Assembly: GCF_032118995.1 (NCBI RefSeq)
Contig: NC_092656.1
Coordinates: 12,514,261-12,578,260, forward strand
Source of the DNA: Asterias amurensis
Taxonomy: Eukaryota; Echinodermata; Asteroidea; Forcipulatida; Asteriidae
Direction: 5' to 3'
Length of the DNA: 64,000 nucleotides
The notes beneath the pieces were generated by a model. The model saw only the letters and a list, made by a program, of their open reading frames with translations. It did not search any database and was not told where the DNA came from. Made by a program: the position numbers and the translations under genes. Numbering within the stretch: position 1 is the stretch's first letter; each line of letters opens with the position of its first letter. This document shows positions 9,806 to 21,291 of the stretch, one piece after another.

Positions 9806-10551
9806 CTAGAGTTTAGAAATTGATGTAACCTTATCAAGGTTTAAAGTGTTGAGATATTTTACTAAGCAATCTTCGTACTCTTCCGGAAAATTACGAAGGC
9901 ACTCGGCGTGATGGGAACCGTCGAATTGTTTAAAGTGAGGCACGTTACCAGTGCGGACCTTCCACAGGTCAATCAATCTCTCCATGGATTCTGTCTTACA
10001 CATGGGGTCCTCTGAGGAGAAGATACATAAGACGGACGTCTTGAAAGGGTTGTTCAAGAAGATGCCAATGAATCTGTCATAGTGTGCCACTGTGTAACTA
10101 CGAGTGAGATAGAAGTACAGCGAAGTGGCCGAGAAGATTACCTGCCGTAGGAGCCATGACTTAGCCAGTATCTGAGACAGCCCGTATCTCTGCTCCTTCA
10201 GCGTACCAATGACGATGCTGTCGAACACTTGGCCGTGAATTCTCGGTTGCAGCTTTCTGAACTCCCGGCTGTGCTCCATGACACGGGCTAGCAACACGGA
10301 GTAGATGTAAGCACCAATAGAAAAGGCATGCACAACAATCGGTGACGCGTCAGTTTTCGTGATCAAATAGTTGGATATTTCAGCTGCGACGGGGAGAGCA
10401 GTCCGAGGCCACATGTAGAGTTTAGGGTGAGTGGCGTATGCTGTTAAGACATTGAAACCTTGCTGTGCGTAGAGTGTACGGAACCGATCTAGAGCCCTCT
10501 CGGTGGCTGTAGCCCATGGCATGAGTAATACCAATGGAGTATTGACATCCT
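9806..10551 (-). CDS. TMEM53/DUF829-like protein, exon 2
   Basis: This large exon holds residues 23-270 of a DUF829 (TMEM53-like) protein, an alpha/beta-hydrolase-fold family; vertebrate TMEM53 is a nuclear-envelope/ER membrane protein linked to BMP signalling. Visible features: a first strand PLVLLMPW (about 28-35), VVHAFSIGAYIYS with the candidate nucleophile Ser about 100 (TMEM53 has HVFSNGG), FDSIVIG (about 131-138), CIFSSEDPMC with candidate Asp about 204, and FDGSHHAECLRNFPEEY with His about 236. The acceptor is TTATTTTAG at 10552. The length (270 aa) matches the family (about 270-280 aa). Catalytic activity is not established for the family. It is convergent with the GABA-B-like gene. 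Confidence 0.9.
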
Positions 10552-10639
10552 CTAAAATAAAATAACATACGAAACACACAACATCAAAAGAAAGTGAAGG
10601 GGGGCAGATCATTGGAAAGTGTTATAATATTTATTCTTC

Positions 10640-10705
10640 TAAAGGCACTGGACACTGTTTGGTAATTACTCAAAATAATTTGTAGCAAAAAATTGTAACA
10701 TGCAG
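10640..10705. mobile_element. Family A MITE, left-end fragment
   Basis: AAGGCACTGGACACTGTTTGG followed by the family's TAATTACTCAAAATAATT. It then stops and abuts a family B repeat. It lies in the single intron of the TMEM53-like gene. Confidence 0.75.
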
Positions 10706-10870
10706 ACCTTAAGATTAATCCTAAGATAGGACGAGTTCCTCGTGCCACTCGAGATAAGAGTCCTAACTCTTTGTGAAATCGACGGCAGGCTACAGTGCAC
10801 GGTTGAGACGCGTCCTAAGTCATAAGATTAATCCTAAGTTAGGAAGAGTTTTGTTAAATCGACGGCTGTA
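10706..10870. mobile_element. Family B repeat, rearranged
   Basis: Two inverted/direct copies of AAGATTAATCCTAAGwTAGGA and two of TTGTTAAATCGACGGC/TTGTGAAATCGACGGC occur within 165 bp, consistent with a degenerate foldback. Confidence 0.6.
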
Positions 10871-10892
10871 TCCTCACTAGGTGGTAACCTAC

Positions 10893-10959
10893 CTTTGTAC
10901 TTATGTAGCCGCAACACCGGTGAAATAGTCACTATCGTTGGCTCCACTATGCTCTTCAT
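10893..10959 (-). CDS. TMEM53/DUF829-like protein, exon 1
   Basis: Starts at ATG 10959 in the context AACAATGA and encodes MKSIVEPTIVTISPVLRLHK then YK. It ends one base into a codon (G) before donor GTAGGT. Joined to exon 2 across a 341-nt intron the split codon gives Glu and the frame stays open, which supports both start and splice choice. No signal peptide is evident. Confidence 0.88.
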
Positions 10960-11221
10960 TGTTGCTGTAGAAGTTGACCTACGGGCGCTTGATAACTGAA
11001 AAGAATTGAGCCAGTATTTCTTTTTATGAATAATATAGTCAGTTTGTTAGATGATTGATGTACCATACTTTACACCATTATTTGACAACACATCACTAAA
11101 ATGTTGGCTACTTGGCCCTTGGCTGAGTTCCAAATACAATTTACATTTTCCTCCACAAGTGCTCTTTTCCAAACGGAAACTGCCTTGTCCCTTCAAGAGC
11201 GAAGTTCAAGACCAAACGGTA

Positions 11222-11800
11222 ATGTTCATCACTCAAAAAAGTTGAATCCAACACTTGCAAAAGTTCGGTGAGTGACTACACTTTGAGAGTGTTGGGTCCA
11301 GCGTGTTGTTTGTTAAATCTAGCATTTAATTTTTTTGATCCAACGCCAAAAGGGTTAAAGACACTGGACACTTTTGGTAATTGTCAAAGAACAGTCTTCC
11401 CACTTGGTGTATCTCAACATATGCATACAATAACAAACCTGTGAAAATTTGAGCTCGATTGGTCGTCGGAGTTGCGTGATAATAATGAAAGAAAAAACAC
11501 CCCTGTCACACGAAGTTGTGTGCTTTCAGATGCTTGATTTCGAGACCTCAAATTCTAAACTTGAGGTCTCGAAATCAAATTCATGGAAAATTACTTCTTT
11601 CTCTAAAACTATGGCACTTCATAGGGAGCCGTTTTTCACAATGTTTTATACCATCAACCTATCCCCATTACTCGTCACCTAGTAAGGTTTTATGCCAATA
11701 ATTATTTTGAGTAATTACCAATAGTGTCCACTGCCTTTAATTCAACAATTTAAGTGTTATTTCAACATTTCTCAACAATTACCTTTTAACTATTGGATCG
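11222..11800. mobile_element. Family O repeat interrupted by a family A MITE
   Basis: Left half 11222-11358 and right half 11737-11800 match the uninterrupted family O copy at 58457-58793 (GTTGAATCCAACACTTGCA..., TTCAACAATTTAAGTGTTAT). The interruption is exactly the A copy 11359-11736. Confidence 0.9.
11359..11736. mobile_element. Family A MITE with provable TTAA target duplication
   Basis: TTAA at 11355-11358 and 11737-11740. The empty paralogous site at 58598-58607 reads GGGTTAATTC with a single TTAA at 58600-58603. The copy is in the orientation opposite to 7416-7795. The central inverted repeat is intact. Confidence 0.95.
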
Positions 11801-12009
11801 GATTGTTAAACGTTACACTGGCACTTAAATCGTTGACACGTACACAACCACAATGCTCCCAAACACACGAACCTGTGAGTGGAATATTCGTGAGGAATTA
11901 TTCTGTAAAATCAATGAGCGCATACTTTGCCATTGATAAACCATGCAGCCTACCGCTGAAATGCGTTAACTTCACAGCTGATGAACTTTGACATTTTGTT
12001 TAATTTTTA

Positions 12010-12165
12010 TTAAACTACTATGGAGTTGCACCATTTTTTGTTCATACAAAACGACAGATATGCTCTTCGTTCATACTTTTCAGAAAAGGCCGAAAAACAA
12101 TTAATTCCAGAAGGCCTCTTGACTAATTAAATATCCATACCGAGGTCCTGCACGAAACCCATGAA
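12010..12165. mobile_element. Fragment of the 25.6-kb foldback element
   Basis: CGACAGATATGCTCTTC, CTTTTCAGAwAAGGCCGAAAAA and ACCGAGGTC match the right arm of the foldback at about 26617-26790. Confidence 0.7.
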
Positions 12166-12194
12166 TAATCTGCAGATTAAAGGAAGTGTTAGGA

Positions 12195-12310
12195 ACGACT
12201 TTTCTGTGCACTGCTTTGTAGACTGGGTACGTACAGTTTACATGAGTTTCTCGATGCTCACTCAATCGTGACCGGAGGAGGTCAAATAAGTCGTTGTAGC
12301 TGTAGGAACA
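12195..12310. repeat. Segment duplicated at 15425-15535
   Basis: CTTTTCTGTGCACTGCTTTG, GACTGGGTACGTACAG and TCAATCGTGACCGGAGGAGG occur in the same order at both loci. A separate shared piece, TTTTGGTGAACTTGACTG, lies at about 12611 and 15014. The minus-strand frame here stays open for over 100 codons but has stops in the other copy, so coding potential is doubtful. The following stretch to 13540 shows no clear gene. Confidence 0.6.
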
Positions 12311-13547
12311 GTCCGTGCGCACCGTGCTCGATAATGAAGCATAGCGCTCGATTTCATTTGCAGCGAGAGCTGGCCTCGGACCCCTTCGAGATTTCGCGTG
12401 AAAATGCGAGCGTTCCGACACTGCTCCTTCAAACCGATGGGAAGTACATTTCCGTCGGAGTTAGACCAACATGGTGGGGTAAGTAGCCTTCTCGACAATC
12501 TAACGTAGATTTAGAACCCAATTTTTACCGAATTTAACCTTCTAAGACATTTATATTTTCAACTGAAGTGTACTTAAGTTTTCACACTTTTCGAAGAATA
12601 GCCTCACATTTTTGGTGAACTTGACTGTTTCGAGCATAATGGAGACAAATGAGGTCGATATTATGGTAGACGAAGGGTTTCCGGTCCTATTGATGGTACA
12701 TTCATTTCTGCACGTTCAACCGTTGTCGTGTTTTCGGCCTCGTAATTTCACGAGAAATCACAAATTTCTCCGTTGTTGCGGCACTCATTGTTGCGTGACG
12801 TCACAGTAAACACGATTTTCTGGGGCTGCTGTTTAGTTGTTTTGTCTTTCGTCGTCGTCGTGGCATGTATTTATAAAACATTTTTTTAAATATCAGAAAG
12901 TAGTACTAGTAGGGACCTGGTTTAACTTTAAACATTGTTATAATTATACCATGGAGGAAGAAATAGACCCTCCATGCTCGTACTACACAGTGAGTCAGTG
13001 ACAGTTCTAGGCTATTTTGGACATGATATTTACAATACACAAGTTTTTGTCTTCAACTTGCACTTTGTTTTATTGCATTAATATATTTGTTTCTTTAGTC
13101 ATGTTAGTTGTCATCTTATTATACAAAGTTAAATTTTTAATAACCGGATGTGTTTATATCGCAAACCTTATATTAGCGTGCTACGGAGTACAGTGCCCCC
13201 AGTTTAGGTCCATATACAATGAGAATTAGCCTGGTTATTTCTGTCAACCTTTTTTTAAATAACTATATGATGGGATCTAAACAATGTAAAATTAAAATCT
13301 TATGATACTTTTTTTCCCTCCAAACCTCAGGCCTACCCTTGATGATCTACCGTTGTTTCTAGCTTTTGGATAATTCCGTCACAAAGTACTTGTCGGAGAA
13401 CGTGAAGTTGAACATTGACTGGTTTCTTCCTGATGTTGTAACCCAGCCAGATTTCTACGGGGTGTTGTAATTATGACTGTTCGGGAATGCCGTGCTCAGA
13501 GATGTAGTTGGTATCGCTAGGCTTCCGAGATGAAAGGTGAAAGGACA

Positions 13548-13660
13548 CTTCGTACCTTTGCCTCTTTGCACCCTAGACGCTTCGTACCTTTGCAAGGTAC
13601 GAAGTGACTATGGGACTCTTCGTACCTTGGACACTTCGTACCTTGGACACTTCGTACCTT
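13548..13660. repeat. Cluster of CTTCGTACCTT motifs
   Basis: The 11-mer CTTCGTACCTT occurs at about 13548, 13580, 13618, 13634 and 13650, with one inverted copy at 13594-13604 that makes a hairpin with the second (3-nt loop). Spacing is irregular, 16-38 bp. Confidence 0.85.
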
Positions 13661-13812
13661 CTTACAAGATACTTTAGTACCTCGTACTAAATGAAAGGTT
13701 TTGCTGGGTTTTTTTTTTCTCAAGCTAACAGACCCCGAATTGAGTTGAAACTTTTGCATGCTTGTGAATTTATATTTCTGAATATTTTTTTAATTTAAAG
13801 TTTAAAGTCTTA

Positions 13813-13997
13813 AGCCTGGTTCATACTTACTGCGAATGTGAATTCGATATGGATTTTACTTGAATTTTACATCACAACTCTGTTTTCGTTGCGATATTTG
13901 CACAATGCAATATTCGCACAATTCAACCTCTGCAAGTTATTTGTGAACTTTTGGTATCAACATTGGTATCGCATTCACATTCGCAGGAAGTGTGAAG
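13813..13997. mobile_element. Family J MITE
   Basis: AAGCCTGGTTCATACTTaCTGCGAATG at the left and ATTCGCAGGAAGTGTGAAGCTT at the right. Further on, 14000-14830 is AT-rich with no gene seen; a 10-bp hairpin AAACGCTAG...CTAGCGTTT is at about 14838-14865. Confidence 0.65.
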
Positions 13998-15424
13998 CTT
14001 CATTTCAGATCAGAGACAGAAAAAATAGTTCAAATGTGAACTTAACGATCAGTAAGCTTTTCAACGAAAAGATCTTTGCCAATAGTATTGTACAATAACT
14101 TTAAGATAAAGAGTAAGCATTGTTCAATCATTGCTTTACAGGGTTCCCATCAAGATAAATTACGTTATTTTAATCAATATTTATTGGCAGACAAAAATAG
14201 TACTTAATGTTGTATTGCAAGTTGCTTGTGATGTTTATAGATAATAGGGAAAATAAGAAACTAGTTGAATTAGAAAGTATAATTTCCACTTTATATGTTT
14301 ACAGATCTCCTAATACCTGGGTGTTCCTGTAACAACTTTTTTTAAATTTTTCTCCGAGCTGACCTAGCATTAAACAATTATTTAAATAATTAAGACTCTG
14401 TAAAGGAAAATGTGGATAATTGCATGAGACATTCCTGCAGCTGAAAGAATCAAATAAATAAATTAATAAATGAAATAAGAAAAGAATGTTGCAGTGTTTA
14501 ATAAAAAATATGTTGTTAACAAATTGACCAATCCTCACAGAATAAAAGCATGAAAATGGGCAAGTAATGGTGGACCCTTGAAATGCAATAGTGTTTCTTT
14601 CATCAAGGTATAAACCACGGCGAATATCTAATACTATTTTCGGTGGAATGGCATATTAAAAAGCTTCAAAAAATAATTTTAATGGATTTAGCCATTGTAC
14701 GGCAGACCTTCTTTAAACGAATCCCTTTTAGACAATGCACAATCCTTTGAAAAGCCTGGTACCTCAATGTTTACCCAACACCGCATTAATCAGTGTAACG
14801 TTTGAAGTAGGGAACCAGACATGACTGAAGTGTACGGAAACGCTAGGCAAATGACTAGCGTTTCCTTACACAGCAGCTGATTGGTTACACTAGTTACATA
14901 GGACATTGAGCATGGTCCATGTTTTGACCAATCACGTGTGGGCTCTCATTTTACAAGCGAGACATGGCGGATTTCTCGATTCTGAACGGTCACGCTGACG
15001 AAGACGGATTCTTTTGGTGAACTTGACTGTTTCGAGCTACCTTGGAAATAACGAATACAGCGAAAGACTACATCAATAGTTTACCTAACAGTCCATCTGT
15101 AAAATTCTTCTGCACAATTTGGTTAAATATTAAAAAGATGACGTTTTTGAAGACCATTATTTCTGCACAAAGAGGGTAATGTTTTTTGTCTCATATTTCT
15201 TATTTTTGGATACATAAAATTATGGAATAATTTTTGTAGGTACAAGAAAACATTATTACTCCGTTTTATGAAAGTTTTTGTCTGTTAGAGTATTTAATAC
15301 TCCCGAATTGGATTTTTTAAAATGCGTCCTCCGAGCTCATTATATATTCATAGCCGCGACGGTCATGAATATCTAACAAATGAAATGAAGGGGTTTTCTG
15401 ACCCTTGCGCACTGACTGGGAAGG

Positions 15425-15535
15425 ACTTTTCTGTGCACTGCTTTGTAGACTGGGTACGTACAGGTACAGTTTACATGAAATTCTCAACGCTCACTCAATC
15501 GTGACCGGAGGAGGTCAAATAAGTCGTTGTAGCTG
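15425..15535. repeat. Second copy of the 12195-12310 segment
   Basis: Same order of shared blocks as the first copy. From 15540 to 17490 I see no supportable gene: the region is AT-rich, with a modest open frame at 16225-16530 that has no recognisable domain. Confidence 0.6.
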
Positions 15536-17491
15536 CATAGAGCATAGAGAAAGGACACTCTATGCATAGAGTAAGGACCTTGTTGGTAGCTGTAGCTGGC
15601 TGCAACATGGAGCTATATCGTAGGAGGTCCTGTTTTCGAGGTGTCCCTAAAATCGTGGCAAATCTGTTACCTCTCTGTGCGCGATGTAAACAGTCTCTTA
15701 AATAAAAAAAATTGTGGTTTTATTTGCCAAGCAAAGAGTCTCCTCTCCCTTGACCAAAACTTAGAAACACGTAAGGCTCCACTGGTTATTTGCACCTGTA
15801 AATGCAAAAAGTTTGGTATTGTAGGCATTTCTACATGGTACAAAAATATGTCATAATGTTGAGGCCATATACAAATATTTGCCCACCGAAAAAGTTTCAT
15901 CAAACACTATTTCAATTCACAATTCATGATGATCAACTCATGTGACTAAATATTTTGCTGAGCATTCTGAAAAAAAAAATACAGAGGCTTAAAGAAGCCA
16001 TATGCCTTATATCATTTTCTAATATATTTGGAGATTTTTATTTGTTAACCCTCATATAAATATTATGATAAATATTAAAATTTAAACATCAGCTTGTTGA
16101 TTCAATTATCACTGTTTATTTATACGCTTTATTGTAAATTTTAATAAAAAAAAGGGAAACAAATAAATAAAAATCAGATTTGAAAGCCAATAATTATTCA
16201 TACTTTTTATAAAATTATTTATTTTTGGTATTTTTGCAAATTACCATGGTAATTTTTAAAAATTTCATTAATAATATTTTGAATAAAACGAAGACAACTG
16301 CTGGCTATAGAGTCACACACAGAGTCTTAAAGAACACTTGTAGTCACTGCAGATGTTTCTTCCATGTATGGCTTCACCGGGAAACCATACTTTCTGCCGT
16401 GAAAACAGAAAAAACTCAAAACAAATGGGGCCATTTGAAGTCATCAAAGATCGGTGTGTGGTGTGAACATTTCAATGTCCATCAAGTTTTAATATATGTT
16501 TGCGTACTTCATATTAACAAAAGAAGGTAATTAGGGCATCGGTTGATATGGCATCATTATTATTTTTTCCCAATTCAAAGAAAAAGGCATAATAGCGTGA
16601 AAACTGGTAAGAGGAGGATACAAGGCTGCAACAAGGGCATTTTGAGTGGCGGGGGCCATTGTGCTGAAATATTACCTTACCCAATGAAATCCAGAAAGCT
16701 GTTCATGAACTCGTCGTGGTCCTCGTAATCTTGCTGATAATTGATTGAGAACACATGCACGTGGTAACCACAGTAATCGACAAAACCCGCAGACCAAAAA
16801 GGACATTATTATAGCACGAAAACAAATACCTAGTGGTCACATCCAGAGTAATGGTTACATTATCGCTGTTTTGTTCTGTGGTCAAGTCGATTCTTCAAGG
16901 ACACACACCGGCAACATAGACTTGTACCAAGTCTGTGAACATATTTTTTTTTTCTGAAATAGTCTAGCGCCCTCGTCTGGATTATTCTTTGATCACGCTT
17001 GGATCTAGCCTGAACATCTGACGTCACACTTCGAGGCTCGTGAAGAGACCGGCATCAAAACCGGCGTGTATTTTGACCTTCGACCTACATTCATGATCAT
17101 TAACACGGAGATACGCAGACAAATTATATTGCGGACGTCACTGCACATTTATCAAAATAATAATATCATTGTACAAAATTAATCTAGTGGCGGGGATCTA
17201 TCTTTATGGGCATACTAGCTTGGATCGAGTTAGGGCCGTTGTCACATGGAATTCTGTCCCCCCGCACAGCGGTCCGCGGAGAATCTTCTAGGGGACTCTC
17301 GTAATCTTTTTCGACAATAAAACCCTCTTCGTTCAAAACGCACAAATTTTGGGGAACTATAATGTGCAATGTAGGCTACCTGTGTAATGTCAGTAGTATT
17401 ATTTCCTGCATACTTCCCATTAGTCTTGGAATCAAGTCGGTATTTGTTGGGACGGCTGACCGGAACTACTTTTAGTCGTGTACCCTACGTC

Positions 17492-18250
17492 CGCAATTTA
17501 TTTATTTTTTTATTTATTTTTTTATTTATTTTAAATCTTTAGACATACACAATAGTTGCAAGTTGTACAGGGGCTGTCAAGGCTAAAACAAAAGTATAAA
17601 ACTGTCATCAAAAGATGTGTAAAACCAGACCCCTGCCAACGATAAAAATATAATTATACAATATAAAAAGGTGTTTGCACTGAAACATTTAAGAATCACA
17701 CAATAGAAATCATTAAAACACAACAAAATCAGACTATTGAAAACAAAAAACTACACCCACAACAAAACACCGCAGCGATAAGAGGAAGGGACAACAATTG
17801 AAAATAATAAAAAACATAGAATGGACTAAAAAAAAAACAGAAAAAAATAAAATTGGCACAGAGTGCACCCTCACAGATTCATGCCAACCCACTGGGCCCG
17901 AGAACAATGATAGCAGAGAGCCTCCCCAAACACCACCCAAAAAGCACAAAGACCCCTTAGACAATTAAAACCACTAGCACTTTTAACATACTAAAAATTC
18001 CCCCCTCAGCTTCATACGAAAGGACTTGTACCCCTCCAAAATCAAAACATTCCTGGTATCCAAAGTGAGCTCTGATGAGAACATTTTAGGAAAGCGAACA
18101 ATGGTAGAAAATTTATAAGCATCCGTCCTAGGTTTTAGGTGATGAAAAGTGAGCAATTCTGTGTGACGGGAGTTAACTTTAGACAGATTAGTTAAGTCAT
18201 TCATAAAACTATACCGAGTGGACATCAACAGTTTTGCAATGTCCATGTGT
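17492..18250 (-). mobile_element. LINE 3' end (minus strand)
   Basis: The frame 18246-17983 reads HTELLTFHHLKPRTDAYKF then RFPKMFSSELTLDTRN, the kind of sequence found at the C-terminal end of CR1/L2-like reverse-transcriptase polyproteins. It is followed by an AT-rich 3' UTR and a simple (TAAA)n-like tail at 17492-17535, as expected at a LINE 3' end. The 5' part is missing, so it is dead on arrival. Clade is not determined. Confidence 0.55.
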
Positions 18251-18674
18251 CGCCAAAGAATCGTGAAATAATATTGACTATTCTTAACTTAACCCACACC
18301 TATGACGTCATGCTATTGTTAAATTGATCCAATGTGTTTTACTGCTCACAAAGTAGCTGTTTAAAGGGTGAATAATTGCCAAACCTAGCGAAAACGTCCC
18401 ACAGGCTGAAGCTCCGTCGGTGGGCGCTCATGCCTGGGACAGGGGACACATTCTCCGTTTTGGGACACAATCTCCGTTGATTACGGTGGACAGAATAACC
18501 TAACAAGAGACAGTTTATCCTAGTGAGACACTGTCTCGCGGGGACGCTGTACCCTAGATAAGCCAGGTAAAGTGGTCCGAAGGAAGGTGGCTGGGGGAAG
18601 GGGGCTGGGGGAGGGGGCTGGGGGAGGGGGGGGGGGACACACACAGATTCACCGGGGGACAGAATCTCCGTCCA

Positions 18675-18808
18675 CGCCGTGTCCGAAACGGCGACAGCAA
18701 AACGGCTAGATCGCGCGCGTCTTCCCATTCTTCAACACTGACAGATGAGCTGATCTAGCCGTATATAACAGCTCAGTAGCAGAAGTCGCCGTTTCGGACA
18801 CGGTCTAA
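18675..18808. repeat. Hairpin element (CCGTGTCCGAAACGGCGAC)
   Basis: CCGTGTCCGAAACGGCGAC and its exact complement flank inner arms GCTAGATC / GATCTAGC. A G-rich stretch of GGCTGGGGGAGG repeats is just upstream at 18590-18640. Confidence 0.85.
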
Positions 18809-18979
18809 GATGTTCGGTCATCTTTGGATCGATCCAGCGAAATGATGGGTTGCATACGCACCAGTACGAGCGCATTCCACATTGGACCATCCCCCGACCA
18901 TGGAGGAAGAAAATTGTGTAACGTTCTTCTTCCATGCATGCCCTGACATAATACAACAACCCAGGTCGCCGATGACGCC

Positions 18980-19410
18980 GTTAAAGGGAAGGACACATTT
19001 GGTAATTTGTCTAAGACCAGTCTTCTCACTTGGTGTGTATCCCACCATAACCATAAAATAACAAGCCTGTGGAAATTTGGGCTCATTCGGTCTTCGAATG
19101 GTGAGAAAATGATGAAAGAAAAAACACCCTTGTTGGACAAATTTGTTTGCTTTTAGATAAGAATAAAATACTTCTAGCTAGAAGTCTTTTATAAAAGACT
19201 AGCTAGAAGTCTTTTAAAAGACATCTAGCTAGAAGTATTTTATTATTTTAGTGAAAAATTACCTCTTTCTCACAAACTATATAACTTCAGAGGGAGGCGT
19301 TTACAACAATGTTTTATATTATCATTAGCTCTCCAATGCTTGTTACCAAGTAAGTTTTTAAATCAATATTTGTTTTGAGATAACTACCAAACGTGTATAC
19401 CTTCCCATTA
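18980..19410. mobile_element. Family A MITE, subfamily A2
   Basis: Ends AAAGGGAAGGACACATTTGG and complement-like TACCAAACGTGTATACCTTCC. Instead of the CGAGACCTC palindrome its centre carries three copies of TCTAGCTAGAAGT(C/A)TTTTA. Relatives are at 28301-28662 and 43764-44133. Confidence 0.85.
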
Positions 19411-19414
19411 AAAA

Positions 19415-20140
19415 CACGAGTCACTACTCTTTTATTCCCATTCATATAATGCCTTTTTGGTTAAAAGGCGTAGCAAAGTAAGAAACTCCCGTAACTCAAG
19501 AAACGTCTTGCACCAAGACTAGCGCGTAGTATCCGACTACAACTAGTCTTGGCCCAAGACTGTGGTGCTTATTTTGGATCGTGTACTATACGCGCGGTTG
19601 AATCGCCAAAGCGCGCCCGCCACGGTATGATTTAGTTAGCTGGACGGCTTGAAATCTAGACTACACTCTGCAAGACAGCTTGCAGAGTCCAAAATCAAGC
19701 ACCATATACTTGGGCCAAGACTAGACTACAACCGGTTATAAACATAGCTCCATGCTTGTCATTATCAACCGTTTAAAGGAACACGTTGCCTTGGATCGGA
19801 CGAGTTGGTATATTATTAAAAAGCGTTTGTAACCGTTTGTTATAAAATGCATATGGTTGGAAAGATGTGGAATTATATTCTTTATAAACTGCCGACCGTA
19901 CTAGTCGACAAGGTACAAGGAAAACCGTGCAATTTCGAGGCATGTTTGTGTGGATCATTGTATTTTACTTTTAAATCATCTTTCTAACCATATTATGCAT
20001 TTTATAACAAACGGTTACAAACGCTTTTCAACGACCAACTCGACCGATCCAAGGCAACGTGTTCCTTTGTACACCCCCACGTGACGCGCTCTCCACTAAT
20101 AGGAATAGCGAAACTGTCTGAGGTATTTATGAATTCAAAA
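19415..20140. mobile_element. Family K repeat interrupted by a family C MITE
   Basis: GAGTCACTACT, AACGTCTTG-ACCAAGACTAGCGCG, GTCATTATCAACCGTTTA and CACGTGACGCGCTCTCCAC are shared in order with 51850-52165 and partly with 57860-58250. The C element 19775-20068 breaks K between CCGTTTAA and ACACCCCC. Confidence 0.75.
19775..20068. mobile_element. Family C MITE with internal deletion
   Basis: Both ends intact (AGGAACACGTTGCCTTGG / complement), about 90 bp shorter than the 9158 copy. The left TTAA is present; the right flank reads TTGT, consistent with decay of a TTAA duplication. Confidence 0.85.
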
Positions 20141-20757
20141 TCAAAACAAAGAGCTTGTTGGAGACGAGAACTCACTCAATTCAAACCAAATATTTGCCTT
20201 GAAGAAGACGCATGTTATTTTATTCATCAACAATACAATTTTGATTATAATTTACTTTAGCTACACATTTTAAATACCATTAGTACCAAGCACTGTAAAA
20301 CAAAATGAAGGCAACACACGTTTACATTTCAAGTTGCTGGCAATACAAGCAGCCTCAAAAGTTTCTGTGCCCCTTACCTCCTTGGTTTAAGTAAATTTCA
20401 GTTATGAATACATGGGCATATATACAATAATAATATTATACTAGTGTCAAGTTTGAGATCGCAGTTACATTGTCAGCCAATGGGAGGCAGTTGAATTTGG
20501 CGCAATGCATGGCTGATGCAACCACGGTCTCAGACTTGAAATGGAGTCTATGTTGCGCCACCAATGTTGTGCACAGCAACAGTCGGCAATGGGTAAACTT
20601 TCTGTTACTCTTTGCAGATAATGTATTCGACATCAAGTACTTTTCATTAATCATTGACATAGCAATTGGTATAAATACCATTGAGATAACCGCTACATCA
20701 ATGGTTTTCAAGGTGTTGTTCATAAAATAGACACGAACAAAATGCACACCAATTTAA

Positions 20758-21142
20758 AGGCAGTGGACACTATTGGTAATTACTCAAAATAATTATTGCC
20801 ATAAAACCTTTCCTGGATGGTGACGAGTAATGGGGAGAGGTTGATGGTGAAAAACATTGTGAGAAACGGCTCCCTCTGAAGTGCCATAGTTTTCGAGAAA
20901 GAAGTAATTTTCCACGAATTTGATTTCGAGACCTCAGGTTTAGAACTTGATGTCTCGAAACCAACCATCTGAACGCACACAACTTCGAGTGACAAGGGTT
21001 ATTGTTCTTTCATTGTTGTCTCGCAACTTGGAAGACCGACTGTGAGCTCAATTTTTGTTTTTGTTATGCATATCTTAGTTGAGATACACCATGACTGTGA
21101 TGGCTAGTCTTTGACAATTTTTACCAAAAGTGTTCACTGCCT
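20758..21142. mobile_element. Family A MITE
   Basis: TTAA flanks at 20754-20757 and 21143-21146. Ends AGGCAGTGGACACTATTGG and AAAAGTGTTCACTGCCT. The 20140-20757 stretch to its left holds no recognised gene. Confidence 0.9.
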
Positions 21143-21291
21143 TTAATGTTGTGGTTGCACATGACTGTGTACAAAGTGAGTGCTTTGGCTGTTTCAGGTT
21201 TCAGTCAGTATCTATACACTACCCTACCCTCTCTACTGTGAAAGCTGTGCCTATAAACAATCCACAAGTTTAAACAAAACAGGGGTGTTAA

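Noticed and set aside
13017-13229. Plus-strand frame with hydrophobic stretches suggesting a small membrane protein
   Set aside because: AT-rich intergenic DNA yields such Phe/Leu/Ile-rich frames by chance; no splice sites, motif or context support it.
17734-17964. Minus-strand 76-codon hydrophobic frame
   Set aside because: Lies in the 3' UTR-like part of the LINE relic and reflects A-rich sequence read in antisense.
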